Source: an uncultured Collinsella sp.
GTDB taxonomy: Bacteria; Actinomycetota; Coriobacteriia; Coriobacteriales; Coriobacteriaceae
NCBI GenBank assembly: GCA_900767675.1
Contig: CAAFZX010000008.1
Span: forward strand, 50,984-114,983
DNA: 64,000 bases
Reading direction: 5' to 3'
Every line of letters starts with the position of its first letter. Position 1 is the first letter of the stretch. Of the stretch, positions 1 through 8,740 are shown piece by piece. Both the position numbers and the translations under genes were made by a program. The notes under the pieces are model-generated. The model saw only the letters and a list, made by a program, of their open reading frames with translations, ran no database searches and was not told the origin of the DNA.

Positions 1-688
1 CCACGACGTTGAGCATGTCGCGATCGTTCTCATTGTCGCCAAACGCCATCATCTCATCGGGCGAAATCCCCAGGGCACGACCGTAATCGGCAAGCGCGGA
101 GCCCTTGCCCGAACCGAAACCGATCAAGTCCGTCCATGCGGTTCCCGACGTCATCACGTCGACACGGTCGCTAAAGAGGCGCTCGAAATACTCCCGGGCC
201 GCCGGATAATCCACCTTGGGCGTCTGGAAGCCAATCTTAATGACATCCTCATCGATGTCCTCGGGACGGTCGACCACCGCCACATCGCAGTGGACCTCAT
301 GGCGCAAATGGTCGACGAACGCATCGTTGCCGCTCATGGCGTAGAGGTGCCCCTCACACGAAAGGGTCACGTCGGCATGGGGATACGCAACCACGGCATT
401 CGCGATAACCATAGCAAGGCTACGCTCCATGGAACGCTTGACAACGGCACGCCCCTCGCTCATCACCAGGGTTCCGTTTTCGCATACATAGGCGAGCTCA
501 TCGGCCACCGGGGCAAACAGGTAGCGCAAGCTCGCATATTGACGGCCACTCGCCGGCATAAACACGATACCGCGACGATGCAGCTCATCGATAAGCTCAA
601 ATGCCTCGGAACGCAGCTCGCGCTCCCCCGGATGCAGCAAAGTGCCGTCCAAATCGCATGCAATCAGCTTGATTCCCTCAAGACCCAT
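1..688 (-). CDS. HAD-superfamily (Cof-type) sugar-phosphate phosphatase, 3' end outside window
   Basis: Translating the minus strand from ATG at 688 gives about 229 codons running off the left edge. The N-terminus carries HAD motif I (DLDGT, residues 12-16) and the stretch near the edge carries motif IV (GDNENDRDML). The roughly 150 residues between them fit the C2 cap of Cof-type phosphatases, which dephosphorylate sugar phosphates or cofactors in the cytoplasm. A GGGGGA ribosome site sits six bases before the ATG. The substrate cannot be told from sequence. The gene is complete at its 5' end, and only a short C-terminal piece should be missing. Confidence 0.9.
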   Translation of the reverse strand, partial: MGLEGIKLIACDLDGTLLHPGERELRSEAFELIDELHRRGIVFMPASGRQYASLRYLFAPVADELAYVCENGTLVMSEGRAVVKRSMERSLAMVIANAVVAYPHADVTLSCEGHLYAMSGNDAFVDHLRHEVHCDVAVVDRPEDIDEDVIKIGFQTPKVDYPAAREYFERLFSDRVDVMTSGTAWTDLIGFGSGKGSALADYGRALGISPDEMMAFGDNENDRDMLNVV

Positions 689-716
689 ATGCTTCCCCCA
701 AAGCCTCCTGTCAACA

Positions 717-759
717 GCAAGACGGACCTTGATTGGTCGCCCCTCAAAGCCCGTCTTGC
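717..759 (-). terminator. Possible hairpin terminator after UreE-like gene
   Basis: A perfect 9-bp inverted repeat (GCAAGACGG at 717-725 with CCGTCTTGC at 751-759) lies just after the stop of the UreE-like gene. No uridine tract follows on the minus strand, so termination is only a guess. Confidence 0.25.
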
Positions 760-771
760 GCATACGTGCGC

Positions 772-1350
772 TTAGCCGCGCGTCTTTTTTACGATGGTAA
801 AGTCGGGAGCCATGCTCACGACGACCTCCGCCGCACTCGACGCAAAGCGCCGGTCCGCATCGAGTTCACGGGTGACCACCGAGAGCCGAACACCCTCGAC
901 ACCCCGGAGCATGCGGCCCAAAACAGGCTGCAACGGCGTATACATGCGCACGACACGATCATTCGAGTCACCTCGGAAGAGCGGCGCATGCATGTTGCCG
1001 ATCTCCCAGCACGCATGCGCGAGCGCAATCGGATCCGAGCGGTCGACTTCGACCAAATAGACCTCGGCGCTCCGCAGACGCACGACAACCGCCACAGGCA
1101 CAGCGCCTGCGCGGTCGACGGCGAGCACGTCACCGTCGGCTAGGCGGTCACCGTCGGCAGCACTCGGGCGCACATCCACCATGCGCCCCAGCTCCGTCAC
1201 GCCTACAAACGCGCGCACATCGGCCTGGTCCCCATCGAGTAGCAGCTCGTCGATCTCAAAGACACCGCCCAGCTCCCGGCGAAGCAGGAGCTCATAGGAC
1301 GGATCGTTGAGATTTCCCAAGCATGTCGTCGAAACCAGGCGTTCAGGCAT
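772..1350 (-). CDS. UreE-like protein (urease accessory / metallochaperone fold)
   Basis: 192 residues. The N-terminal LGNLNDP region is followed by the signature stretch ACWEIGNMHAPLF (about residues 113-125), which matches the LGNRH region of UreE metal-binding domains, and by a PVLGRMLRGVEGV helix as in UreE. In ureolytic bacteria UreE delivers nickel to urease. No urease subunit or UreDFG is nearby, and the histidine-rich C-terminal tail of nickel-binding UreE is absent. The gene starts three bases after the stop of the FKBP isomerase gene, so the two are co-transcribed; SlyD-type isomerases are themselves known nickel chaperones. Its role here is unknown. Confidence 0.72.
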   Translation of the reverse strand: MPERLVSTTCLGNLNDPSYELLLRRELGGVFEIDELLLDGDQADVRAFVGVTELGRMVDVRPSAADGDRLADGDVLAVDRAGAVPVAVVVRLRSAEVYLVEVDRSDPIALAHACWEIGNMHAPLFRGDSNDRVVRMYTPLQPVLGRMLRGVEGVRLSVVTRELDADRRFASSAAEVVVSMAPDFTIVKKTRG

Positions 1351-1353
1351 ACT

Positions 1354-1782
1354 CTAACCCTCGACCTCGACGAGCTCGATATCAAAGTTGAGGTCCTTGC
1401 CGGCCAGCTCGTGGTTGGCGTCGAGCGTCACGGCCTCGGGCGTTACGTCGATGACCACGGCGGGGACGGGCATACCGCTCGGCGTGGACAGGAAGAGCTT
1501 CATGCCCTTCTCGATCTGCTCGATGTTGGGAACCTGTTCGGCCGGGAAGGTAATAACCATCTCGGGGTTGTGCTCGCCGTAGGCATCGGCAGCAGAAATG
1601 TGCACGGTCTTCTTCTCGCCCACCTGCATGTTGACAACAGCGGCATCGAAGCCCTTGATCATCTGACCGGCGCCGCAGGTGAACTCCAGCGGCTCGCCGC
1701 GATCGTAGGAGCTATCGAACTGCGTGCCGTCATCGAGCGTGCCGCGATAATGAGTCTTAACCTTCTTGCCCTGGTTGGACAT
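1354..1782 (-). CDS. FKBP-type peptidyl-prolyl cis-trans isomerase (SlyD-like)
   Basis: 142 residues. The FKBP core DDGTQFDSSYDRGEP near the N-terminus and GMPVPAVVIDV near the C-terminus flank an insert-in-flap segment (residues about 70-120), as in SlyD. It catalyses proline isomerisation and acts as a folding helper in the cytoplasm. The start at 1782 is chosen because ACGGAGG lies six bases upstream; an earlier in-frame ATG at 1812 lacks such a site. The histidine- and cysteine-rich nickel-binding tail of E. coli SlyD is missing. First gene of a two-gene unit with the UreE-like gene. Confidence 0.9.
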   Translation of the reverse strand: MSNQGKKVKTHYRGTLDDGTQFDSSYDRGEPLEFTCGAGQMIKGFDAAVVNMQVGEKKTVHISAADAYGEHNPEMVITFPAEQVPNIEQIEKGMKLFLSTPSGMPVPAVVIDVTPEAVTLDANHELAGKDLNFDIELVEVEG

Positions 1783-1902
1783 GGTAACCTCCGTGATAAG
1801 GGCGACACACAACGCGGGCCGCCGTGAACATATGGCGCTAACTATACCCTAGTCATACAATTCAAAGACAGTTTGCAAAGAAACGCTGCAACCGGAGGAA
1901 CC

Positions 1903-2916
1903 ATGGCATATCCCGTATTTGACCTACACTGCGACACCGCCGACCGCATCGGCTGGGCCACGCTCGATCTCGACCTGCGCTTTACCGCTGGCACCGACGG
2001 TTATTTCCCCGGTGATGAGACGCATCCGCAGGATTTCGACCTCATCGAGGGCAACGCCTGCGCCATCTCGCTCACAAAGATTGGCAACACCCCGTGGGCA
2101 CAGTGTTTTGCCACGTATGTTCCCGACAAGATTCCCGCCGCCCATGCCGCGCGCTTCCAGGCACAGATCATGGCGCACATGAGCGGCCAGGCCACGCTCA
2201 ATTACGACCGAATGGTCAACGTGCGCAGCGCCGCAGACATCCGCCCCGCGCTCCAAGACGGTAAGGTTGCCTGCATCCATACCATCGAAAACGCCACGTT
2301 CTTTGCCGAGGACCCCGCGCTGATCGAGGTGCTCAAGAACTTGGGCGTACTCATGTCGTCGCTCAGCTGGAACGCGCAGGGACCGCTCGCGAGCGGACAC
2401 GACACCCATGCCGGCCTCACCGCCGCCGGCATCGAGGCGCTCACGCAGATGGAGCACGCCGGCATGGTGCTCGACGTCTCCCACCTCAACGACGAGTGCT
2501 TTGACGAGGTCGTCGCCCACGCCACGCGCCCCTTCGTCGCCAGCCACTCCAACTCCCGCGCGGTCTGCGGCGTCAAGCGCAACCTCACCGACGACCAGTT
2601 CCGCGCCATTCGCGACAGGGGCGGCATCGTCGGCCTCAACTACTGCAGCGAGTTCCTATCCAACGAAGCAACCAGCGAGACCGCCGCAGATGTCACCTTC
2701 GACCAGCTGGCGGCCCATATCGAGCACTGGCTCGACCTGGGCGGCGAAGATGTCATCGCGCTCGGCGGCGACTGGGACGGCGCCACGGTGCCCGCCTTCC
2801 TCTCCGATGCCAGCAAGATGCCCGAGTTCCAGAACATGCTTTCCAAGCATTTTGGCAAGACCATGATGCAGAAGCTCTGCAGCGACAACGCTCTCGCTTT
2901 CTTCGAGCGTTATTAA
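1903..2916 (+). CDS. Membrane dipeptidase family (peptidase M19)
   Basis: 337 residues. Family M19 hydrolyses dipeptides, including L-D and D-D forms, using two zinc ions. The HxD pair is at residues 9-11 (DLHCD), the bridging glutamate is in CIHTIENA, and further ligands are in LDVSHLND and SHSNSRAV; the C-terminal LGGDWDGA replaces the usual GSDFDG. There is no signal peptide, so it is probably cytosolic. GGAGGA seven bases before the ATG at 1903 decides the start over an in-frame codon at 1873. Divergent from the FKBP gene, with promoters expected in 1783-1902. Confidence 0.92.
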   Translation: MAYPVFDLHCDTADRIGWATLDLDLRFTAGTDGYFPGDETHPQDFDLIEGNACAISLTKIGNTPWAQCFATYVPDKIPAAHAARFQAQIMAHMSGQATLNYDRMVNVRSAADIRPALQDGKVACIHTIENATFFAEDPALIEVLKNLGVLMSSLSWNAQGPLASGHDTHAGLTAAGIEALTQMEHAGMVLDVSHLNDECFDEVVAHATRPFVASHSNSRAVCGVKRNLTDDQFRAIRDRGGIVGLNYCSEFLSNEATSETAADVTFDQLAAHIEHWLDLGGEDVIALGGDWDGATVPAFLSDASKMPEFQNMLSKHFGKTMMQKLCSDNALAFFERY

Positions 2917-2929
2917 TTTCGCATCCCTT

Positions 2930-2971
2930 GAGCGGGCTGGTACGCCGAACGGTCGGCATGCCAGCCCGTTC
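2930..2971 (+). terminator. Hairpin after the dipeptidase gene
   Basis: Arms of 17 bases (2930-2946 and 2955-2971) pair with one mismatch and two G-T pairs around an 8-base loop. The downstream side is not T-rich, so efficient intrinsic termination is unsure. It overlaps the region where upstream alternative starts of the next gene would lie, which favours a later start for that gene. Confidence 0.45.
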
Positions 2972-2990
2972 TCAATCTGAAGGGCCACTT

Positions 2991-3767
2991 TTGACGCAGC
3001 AATTTACGATCTCCGTACCCCGACCGGATGGAAGTCCCATTCCCGTCGTCGTCACCAAAAAGCGCGTCAAGAACTTCAACCTACGCGTCACATCAGGCGG
3101 CGAGGTCCACGCCAGCGCACCGCTCGGCGCCAGCCGCGAGCGCATCGAGGCGTTTGTAAAGCGCAACAGCGCCTGGATTATCAGCCGGCTTGCCCAGCGC
3201 GAGCAGCGTCAGGCGACGGCACGAGAGCCGCTCAGCCCCTCGTCCATCATTGCACTTTGGGGCAAGCCCATCACGGTACAGGATGCACTCGATCACAACT
3301 TTGCATCCCCCGCACCGCGACCCAAACAGGCCACCTTCGCAAGTTTTATGGGTACCGATGAATCGGACGAAGGCCCGCAGGCCAAGCGGCACGCAATCCT
3401 CGACGGCCTAACGTCCGACGAGCTCCAAGCCCACATCGACCAGCTCTACGCGTCCGAGGTCACATCGGCGCTGCGCGACATCGTGCACGCGTACGAAGTC
3501 GCAATGGGCGTCACCGTGGCCCGCATCTCCGTGCGCAGCATGAAAACGCGCTGGGGATCATGCACGCCCAAATCCGGCGCCATTCGCATCGCGCGCGAGC
3601 TCGCCGCCTACCCCGTCGAATGCCTCGACATGGTTGTCGCCCACGAGTTCGTCCACTTGCTCGAGCCAAGCCACAATCAGCGTTTTCACGCCCTGCTCGA
3701 CACGTACTGTCCCAACAATAGAGCTCTGTCGCAGCGGCTCAAGCAGCCACCCATAGAGACGTATTAG
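2991..3767 (+). CDS. YgjP-like zinc metallopeptidase (DUF45, M48-related)
   Basis: 258 residues. The C-terminal half has the zinc-peptidase motif HEFVH followed by LLEPSHNQRFHALLD, with the family block MKTRWGSCTPKSGAIRIARELA before it. This is the YgjP/WLM-type DUF45 fold whose cellular substrate is not known. I chose TTG at 2991 because GAAGGG precedes it by six bases and a hairpin covers earlier candidates (ATG 2958, TTG 2928). The middle, residues about 90-150, is poorly conserved low-complexity sequence. The stop is six bases from the convergent folB stop. Confidence 0.82.
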   Translation: MTQQFTISVPRPDGSPIPVVVTKKRVKNFNLRVTSGGEVHASAPLGASRERIEAFVKRNSAWIISRLAQREQRQATAREPLSPSSIIALWGKPITVQDALDHNFASPAPRPKQATFASFMGTDESDEGPQAKRHAILDGLTSDELQAHIDQLYASEVTSALRDIVHAYEVAMGVTVARISVRSMKTRWGSCTPKSGAIRIARELAAYPVECLDMVVAHEFVHLLEPSHNQRFHALLDTYCPNNRALSQRLKQPPIETY

Positions 3768-3773
3768 AACCGG

Positions 3774-4259
3774 TTACCGCACGCGCTCGATCTCGACACC
3801 GCAGCTTGCCAGGGGCAGGCCAACAGGAGCCCACGGCTTATCGAGCTTTATGCGCACACCAAGCAGCAGGGGGTAACGACGCAGCAGCATCTGGGCCACA
3901 CCCTCGGCTGCCGCCTCGATGAGTTTAAACGTGTGCTCGCGCAGATAGCCATCAACATCGTGGCACACCGAGCCGTAGTCAATCGAGGCATCCAGGTTAT
4001 CGTGCTCCCCCGCCGCGCGCAGGTCGGCATAGAGCACCAGAGAAACGATGAACTTCTGACCCAGCGCGTTCTCCTCGGGATACACGCCATGGTTGGCAAA
4101 AACCTCAAGGCCGTCAATGACAATACGATCGGCATGGCGCAAATCGTCATAGCTCACATGGGGCACCGCCGTTGCGGTGGATATTTCGCCCCTTCCACGG
4201 CGGGCGAGCTCGGCGCCTTCAGTCTTGGTTGCATTCTCGGGCAGTTTCTTGTTACTCAT
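3774..4259 (-). CDS. folB: Dihydroneopterin aldolase
   Basis: 161 residues. FolB cleaves 7,8-dihydroneopterin to 6-hydroxymethyl-dihydropterin and glycolaldehyde in folate synthesis. Family blocks are DRIVIDGLEVFANHGVYPEE, FIVSLVLYADL, and the late catalytic-site stretch KLDKPWAPV. The first 43 residues precede the usual N-terminus and have no match to the family; GGAG nine bases before ATG 4259 supports this longer start, but a shorter form remains possible. Last gene of the folE-HD-folB unit, 43 bases after the HD gene. Confidence 0.93.
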   Translation of the reverse strand: MSNKKLPENATKTEGAELARRGRGEISTATAVPHVSYDDLRHADRIVIDGLEVFANHGVYPEENALGQKFIVSLVLYADLRAAGEHDNLDASIDYGSVCHDVDGYLREHTFKLIEAAAEGVAQMLLRRYPLLLGVRIKLDKPWAPVGLPLASCGVEIERVR

Positions 4260-4302
4260 CGCGATCGTCTCCTTCGTTTAGAACCCCGACCGCGCAAACT
4301 AA

Positions 4303-4884
4303 CTACACGCGAATCGACAGGTTCTTTTTATCATCGCTCCAGTTGCAAGCATTGCGCGCGGGGCATGCAAAGCAGGCGCGCGACGCTTTGTCGGCCGCAT
4401 AGAGCAGACGCTCAAGCGGTTGGCTGTTCACGCGCAGCTTTCGATGGCCCAGAATGGCCGTCTTAATGGCTGCGGCATCGGCCGGCTCAAACGCCACATC
4501 ATCGGGCATGCCGCCGAGAATCGCATCAGCGACGCGTTCGCTTGCAACATCATGGGATATACCCGATTCATACTGTTCATCTTTGCCGATATCGTGAAGA
4601 AGTGCCGTGGCGTAGATGACCTCGCGGTCAAATTCGAGCTGTTCCTCGAGATTCTTGATCCACATAATGCGAGCGACATCGAGCAGATGGTCAATACCGT
4701 GGCGGCAGAAGATGCGCCCCGATTCCAACTGTGCAATGTTGCCCAGGTGCCGCCGGAACAGCCCGTTGGCACAAATGTAATCAATGCGAGGCATGGCACC
4801 AAAGGGAGTCAGGCCCGAAGCCATAAAGCCGCGACGCGGCGTCCCCTCATCGGTCTTCGATGTAAAGTCGTTAACGACCCTCAT
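4303..4884 (-). CDS. HD-domain phosphohydrolase in folate operon
   Basis: 193 residues. HD-domain metal ligands are visible as CRHGIDH, ATALLHDIGKDE, ISHDVASE and AILGHRK. A C-terminal CFACPARNAC cluster (C-x2-C-x5-C) could bind another metal or an Fe-S cluster. The ATG at 4884 lies one base after the folE stop, so translation is probably coupled. Its place between folE and folB suggests it could remove phosphates from dihydroneopterin triphosphate, a step with no dedicated gene in sight here; this is inference. No helicase or signalling domain is attached. Confidence 0.82.
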   Translation of the reverse strand: MRVVNDFTSKTDEGTPRRGFMASGLTPFGAMPRIDYICANGLFRRHLGNIAQLESGRIFCRHGIDHLLDVARIMWIKNLEEQLEFDREVIYATALLHDIGKDEQYESGISHDVASERVADAILGGMPDDVAFEPADAAAIKTAILGHRKLRVNSQPLERLLYAADKASRACFACPARNACNWSDDKKNLSIRV

Positions 4885-4885
4885 G

Positions 4886-5443
4886 CTAACGGCCCAGCAT
4901 CCTAAAGAACCGCTCCTCGAGCGCGGGATCGGTCTCAAAGACGCCGCGGCGAGCGAGCGTCACGGTCTTGGTGCCGGGCTTTTGCACGCCGCGCATGGTC
5001 ATGCACATATGCTCAGCCTCCATGAGCACAATCGCTCCCTGGGGAGCGAGATAATCCATGAGGGCGTCGGCAACCTGTGCACACAGCTGCTCCTGCAGCT
5101 GCAGACGACGGGCATAGACTTCAACCGTGCGAGCGAGCTTAGACAGACCCGCCACGCGACCGTTAGGGATATAGCCGATCGCAGCCTTGCCATAAAACGG
5201 CAGCAAATGATGCTCGCACAGCGAGTAAAACGTGATGTCGCGCTCGATAACCAAGTCGTTCGAAGCGACGGCAAAGGTTTTGGACAGGTGTTCCTCGGCA
5301 CTCTGCTCCATACCGCCGGCAATCTCGCCATACATACGGGCGACGCGCGCCGGGGTCTCCAGCAGGCCCTCACGAGTTGGATCCTCGCCTATGCCCTCAA
5401 GCAACAGCTTAATGGCGGCCTCGACTTTTTCCTGATCGACCAT
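4886..5443 (-). CDS. folE: GTP cyclohydrolase I (type IA)
   Basis: 185 residues, normal length. It converts GTP to 7,8-dihydroneopterin triphosphate and formate, the first step of tetrahydrofolate synthesis. The zinc and active-site stretches are CEHHLLPFYGK and the later CMTMRGVQKPGT. GTGAGG lies six bases before the ATG. First gene of folE-HD-folB on the minus strand. No folP or folK is in the window. Confidence 0.97.
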   Translation of the reverse strand: MVDQEKVEAAIKLLLEGIGEDPTREGLLETPARVARMYGEIAGGMEQSAEEHLSKTFAVASNDLVIERDITFYSLCEHHLLPFYGKAAIGYIPNGRVAGLSKLARTVEVYARRLQLQEQLCAQVADALMDYLAPQGAIVLMEAEHMCMTMRGVQKPGTKTVTLARRGVFETDPALEERFFRMLGR

Positions 5444-5509
5444 CTGGGCCTCACTTTTCCGATTTCACGTTCGCGCTATGGTACCACGCCCTTTGGCATC
5501 GGCCACAAG

Positions 5510-6091
5510 CTACATAGTATGGGTCGAATAGACTGGATCGTCCCGCCAAAGCTCCACAGCGTCGCAAAGCGCAACGCCCTCACGCTCGGCGCGGGCACGC
5601 GTGGCGTTCATATCAATCACGCGCTGGTTACTCGAGCCCCTAAAGCGCAATGAGATATCGTACAGATCCTGAACAAACGGGCCATCCACCAACATGTCGA
5701 GACAGGCAAGGATACGGTCCGTCACCTCAGTATGGTGGCGGCCTCCCGGCATAAGCTCCTCGAGCACATCGCCGGTGAAGCACCAAATAGTCTTCCCCGA
5801 CCCCGCTGGATAGGCCGCGCGAACACGCTCGACAAAATCAACGAGTCCCGCTTGATTCTCGGGCTCCATAGGCTCGCCGCCCAGAATCGTCAGGCCGTCA
5901 ATAAAGGGATGATCGAGGCTCTCGATAATCTTGTCCTCGACGGCACGATCGAACGGCTCACCCGCAGCAAAGTCCCACGCAACAGAGTTAAAGCAATTCT
6001 TGCACCCACGACGGCACCCGCTCACAAACAGAGAAGTACGAACGCCTTCCCCATCAGCAATGTCGAAATACTTAATGTTCGCGTAGTTCAT
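5510..6091 (-). CDS. nrdG: Anaerobic ribonucleoside-triphosphate reductase activating protein
   Basis: 193 residues. This radical SAM enzyme makes the glycyl radical on NrdD. The cluster ligands CRRGCKNC (CxxxCxxC) are near residue 30 and the SAM-binding GGEP follows. GGGAGAG before ATG 6091 sets the start; a longer open frame reaching 6247 lacks support and would run through an inverted repeat. It follows nrdD by 426 bases that contain two large hairpin elements, so expression may be partly separate from nrdD. Confidence 0.95.
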   Translation of the reverse strand: MNYANIKYFDIADGEGVRTSLFVSGCRRGCKNCFNSVAWDFAAGEPFDRAVEDKIIESLDHPFIDGLTILGGEPMEPENQAGLVDFVERVRAAYPAGSGKTIWCFTGDVLEELMPGGRHHTEVTDRILACLDMLVDGPFVQDLYDISLRFRGSSNQRVIDMNATRARAEREGVALCDAVELWRDDPVYSTHTM

Positions 6092-6107
6092 AGGTAACTC
6101 TCCCGGG

Positions 6108-6189
6108 AGGCCGGGGCATATCATCCCGTCCTCAAACATTCTCGGCCTTCGGCCTGCGAAACTGCGGGCGGGACGATATGTCCCGGCCT
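6108..6189 (+). repeat. Nested inverted repeat, element A (family II)
   Basis: Outer arms 6108-6131 and 6166-6189 pair at 21 of 24 positions. Inside is a small hairpin (GGCCTTCGGCC) flanked by loop motifs CGTCCTCAAACATT (6127-6140) and CTGCGAAACT (6154-6163) that resemble those of elements E and F. Confidence 0.6.
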
Positions 6190-6368
6190 CATGCAAAGGG
6201 TAACTCAATGAACGAAGCGAACATCGAGCATAGGGTTCGAGGTCCAATAAAAACTGGGTTGCGGCTCAACCGCTATCGCAAGTAAATCGCAGCTGCAGCT
6301 CGAATTATTTCCGCTAAGAACTTCGAGGAGTGAGCAGACCGCATACTGCATCTCAGCTACATCAACTT

Positions 6369-6506
6369 GGCCGCCCCGTAGCGAGGCCCCGGACCTTTGC
6401 TCGATATGAGTTCCGCACGAACAGGAGGCGCCAGTGGCGCCTCCGTCGTGAGCCAGGACTGTCCGAAATAGCGAGTAAAGGTCCGGGGCCTCGCTACGGG
6501 GCGGCC
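6369..6506 (-). repeat. Nested inverted repeat, element B (family II, distant)
   Basis: Arms of 35 bases (6369-6403 and 6472-6506) pair with one G-T pair. The inside holds a perfect 9-bp hairpin (6424-6444). On the minus strand the loops read GTCCTGGCTCACG (6447-6459) and TGCGGAACT (6409-6417), weakly like elements E and F. It lies 12 bases after the nrdD stop and may also act as its 3' end structure. Confidence 0.6.
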
Positions 6507-6517
6507 TGGGATGACTA

Positions 6518-8740
6518 TTAGAGATGCAGCACGCGGTCGCGGATCTCCTCGGTTCGACCCTGGTTCCAGAACTGGGTACCGATGTAGCCGCACGTACGAC
6601 GGGCGACATTCATCTTCTCCTGGTCGCGGTTGCCGCAGTTGGGGCACTCCCACACCAGCTTACCGTCGTCCTCGACAATCTTGATCTCGCCATCGTAGCC
6701 GCACACCTGGCAGTAGTCGCTCTTGGTGTTGAGCTCGGCGTACATGATGTTGTCGTAGATGTACTGCATCACGCGGATGACAGCCTTGAGGTTGTCCTGC
6801 ATGTTGGGAACCTCGACGTAGGAGATGGCACCGCCCGGCGAAAGCTGCTGGAACATGCCCTCGAACTTGAGCTTGTCGAATGCGTCGATCTCCTCGGACA
6901 CGTGGACGTGGTAGCTGTTGGTGATGTAGCCCTTGTCCGTCACGCCCGGGATGATGCCAAAACGACGCTGCAGGCACTTGGCGAACTTGTAGGTCGTCGA
7001 CTCAAGCGGGGTACCGTACAGCGAGAAGTCAATATCGCTTTCGGCCTTCCACTCGGCGCACTTGTCGTTCATGCGCTGCATGACGGCCATGGCAAAGGGC
7101 GTGCCCTCCTTCTCGGTGTGGCTGTGGCCCGTCATGTACTTGACGCACTCATACAGGCCGGCATACCCCAGGCTGATGGTGGAATAGCCGCCCACGAGCA
7201 GCTTATCGATCGTCTCGCCCTTCTTCAGACGCGCCAGGGCGCCGTACTGCCAAAGAATCGGCGCGGCATCCGAAAGCGTGCCCATCAGGCGCTCATGACG
7301 GCACAGCAGGGCACGATGGCACAGCTCAAGGCGCTCATCGAAGATCTTCCAGAACTTGTCCATGTCCTGATGCGAGCTCAGCGCGACATCGGGCAGGTTG
7401 ATGGTCACAACACCCTGGTTAAAGCGACCATAGTACTTAGGCTTGGTCGGGTCATAGTTCAGCGCGTTGGCGACATTGTTAAAGCCGTTGCCCGAACGGT
7501 CGGGCGTCAGGAAACTACGGCAACCCATGCAGGTGTAGCAATCGCCGTTGCCGGCGGTCTCGCCCTTAGACAGCTTGAGCTCGCGCATCTTCTTCTCGGA
7601 GATGTAGTCGGGCACCATGCGCTTGGCGGTGCACTTGGCAGCCAGCTGGGTCAGGTAGAAGTACGGGGAATTCTCGTGAACGTTATCGTCCTCGAGTACA
7701 TAGATAAGCTTGGGGAATGCCGGGGTAATCCACACACCGGCTTCGTTCTTAACGCCCTCATAGCGCTGACGAAGCGTCTCCTCCACAATCATGGCAAGGT
7801 CGTGCTTCTCCTGCGCTGAGCGAGCCTCGTTGAGATACATAAAGACCGTCACAAACGGCGCCTGGCCGTTTGTGGTCATAAGGGTCACGACCTGATACTG
7901 AATCGTCTGGACGCCGCGACGGATCTCGTCACGCAGACGGTCCTCAACGACCTCACGGACCTTTTCGGCAGATGCCGAAACACCGAGCTCCTCGAGCTCG
8001 CGGGCAACCTCGCCGCGAATCTTTTGACGGCTCACCTCAACAAAGGGGGCGAGATGGGTCAGCGAAATAGACTGGCCGCCGTACTGGGAGGAAGCAACCT
8101 GGGCGATAATCTGCGTCGCGATGTTGCAGGCAGTCGAGAAGCTGTGCGGCTTCTCGATCAGCGTGCCCGAGATAACGGTGCCGTTCTGGAGCATGTCCTC
8201 CAGGTTCACCAGGTCGCAGTTATGCATGTGCTGGGCAAAGTAGTCGGAATCGTGGAAGTGGATCAGGCCCTCATTGTGGGCATCCACGATCTCCTGGGGC
8301 AGCAGCACACGCTGAGTCAGGTCCTTGGAAATCTCGCCGGCCATATAGTCACGCTGGACGGAATTGACGGTCGGGTTCTTGTTAGAGTTCTCCTGCTTGA
8401 CCTCTTCGTTATTGCACTCGATCAGCGACAAAATCTTGTCGTCGGTCGTGTTCTTCTGGCGCTTCAGGCTCTGAACATAGCGATAGATGATGTAGTGGCG
8501 GGCAACCTCGTAGCAGTCGAGACGCATGATCTCGTCCTCGACCAAATCCTGGATCTCCTCGACCGAAACGGTGTGGCCCGCGTTCTCGCATGCCTCGGCG
8601 ACGTTTTGTGCCGCGTAAACCACCTGGCGGTCGGTTAGACGAGAGCTCTCCTCGACCTCCAAGTTGGCGGCGCGGATGGCATTGACGATCTTATCGATGT
8701 CAAAGACAACCTCGGTGCCGCTGCGCTTGATGATCTTCAT
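6518..8740 (-). CDS. nrdD: Anaerobic (class III) ribonucleoside-triphosphate reductase
   Basis: 740 residues. It reduces NTPs to dNTPs under anoxia. In order: an ATP-cone (residues about 1-95, starting MKIIKRSG), the catalytic barrel, a zinc site (CQVCGYDGE and CPNCGN) and the glycyl-radical loop RRTCGYIGTQFW at the C-terminus. ATG at 8740 is preceded by AGAGG and starts at the usual first residue of the cone. An NrdR-type box and promoter lie at 8964-9013. NrdG, its activase, is the next gene. Confidence 0.98.
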   Translation of the reverse strand: MKIIKRSGTEVVFDIDKIVNAIRAANLEVEESSRLTDRQVVYAAQNVAEACENAGHTVSVEEIQDLVEDEIMRLDCYEVARHYIIYRYVQSLKRQKNTTDDKILSLIECNNEEVKQENSNKNPTVNSVQRDYMAGEISKDLTQRVLLPQEIVDAHNEGLIHFHDSDYFAQHMHNCDLVNLEDMLQNGTVISGTLIEKPHSFSTACNIATQIIAQVASSQYGGQSISLTHLAPFVEVSRQKIRGEVARELEELGVSASAEKVREVVEDRLRDEIRRGVQTIQYQVVTLMTTNGQAPFVTVFMYLNEARSAQEKHDLAMIVEETLRQRYEGVKNEAGVWITPAFPKLIYVLEDDNVHENSPYFYLTQLAAKCTAKRMVPDYISEKKMRELKLSKGETAGNGDCYTCMGCRSFLTPDRSGNGFNNVANALNYDPTKPKYYGRFNQGVVTINLPDVALSSHQDMDKFWKIFDERLELCHRALLCRHERLMGTLSDAAPILWQYGALARLKKGETIDKLLVGGYSTISLGYAGLYECVKYMTGHSHTEKEGTPFAMAVMQRMNDKCAEWKAESDIDFSLYGTPLESTTYKFAKCLQRRFGIIPGVTDKGYITNSYHVHVSEEIDAFDKLKFEGMFQQLSPGGAISYVEVPNMQDNLKAVIRVMQYIYDNIMYAELNTKSDYCQVCGYDGEIKIVEDDGKLVWECPNCGNRDQEKMNVARRTCGYIGTQFWNQGRTEEIRDRVLHL

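Larger units (their letters stand above)
6092..6517. other. nrdD-nrdG intergenic region with two nested hairpin elements
   Basis: There is no credible gene here. Two large nested inverted repeats (6108-6189 and 6369-6506, listed separately) fill about half of it. The remaining sequence shows no clear promoter. Confidence 0.6.

Noticed and set aside
4886..5509. Riboswitch upstream of folE
   Set aside because: Only 66 bases separate folE from nrdG and show no THF- or preQ1-like fold.
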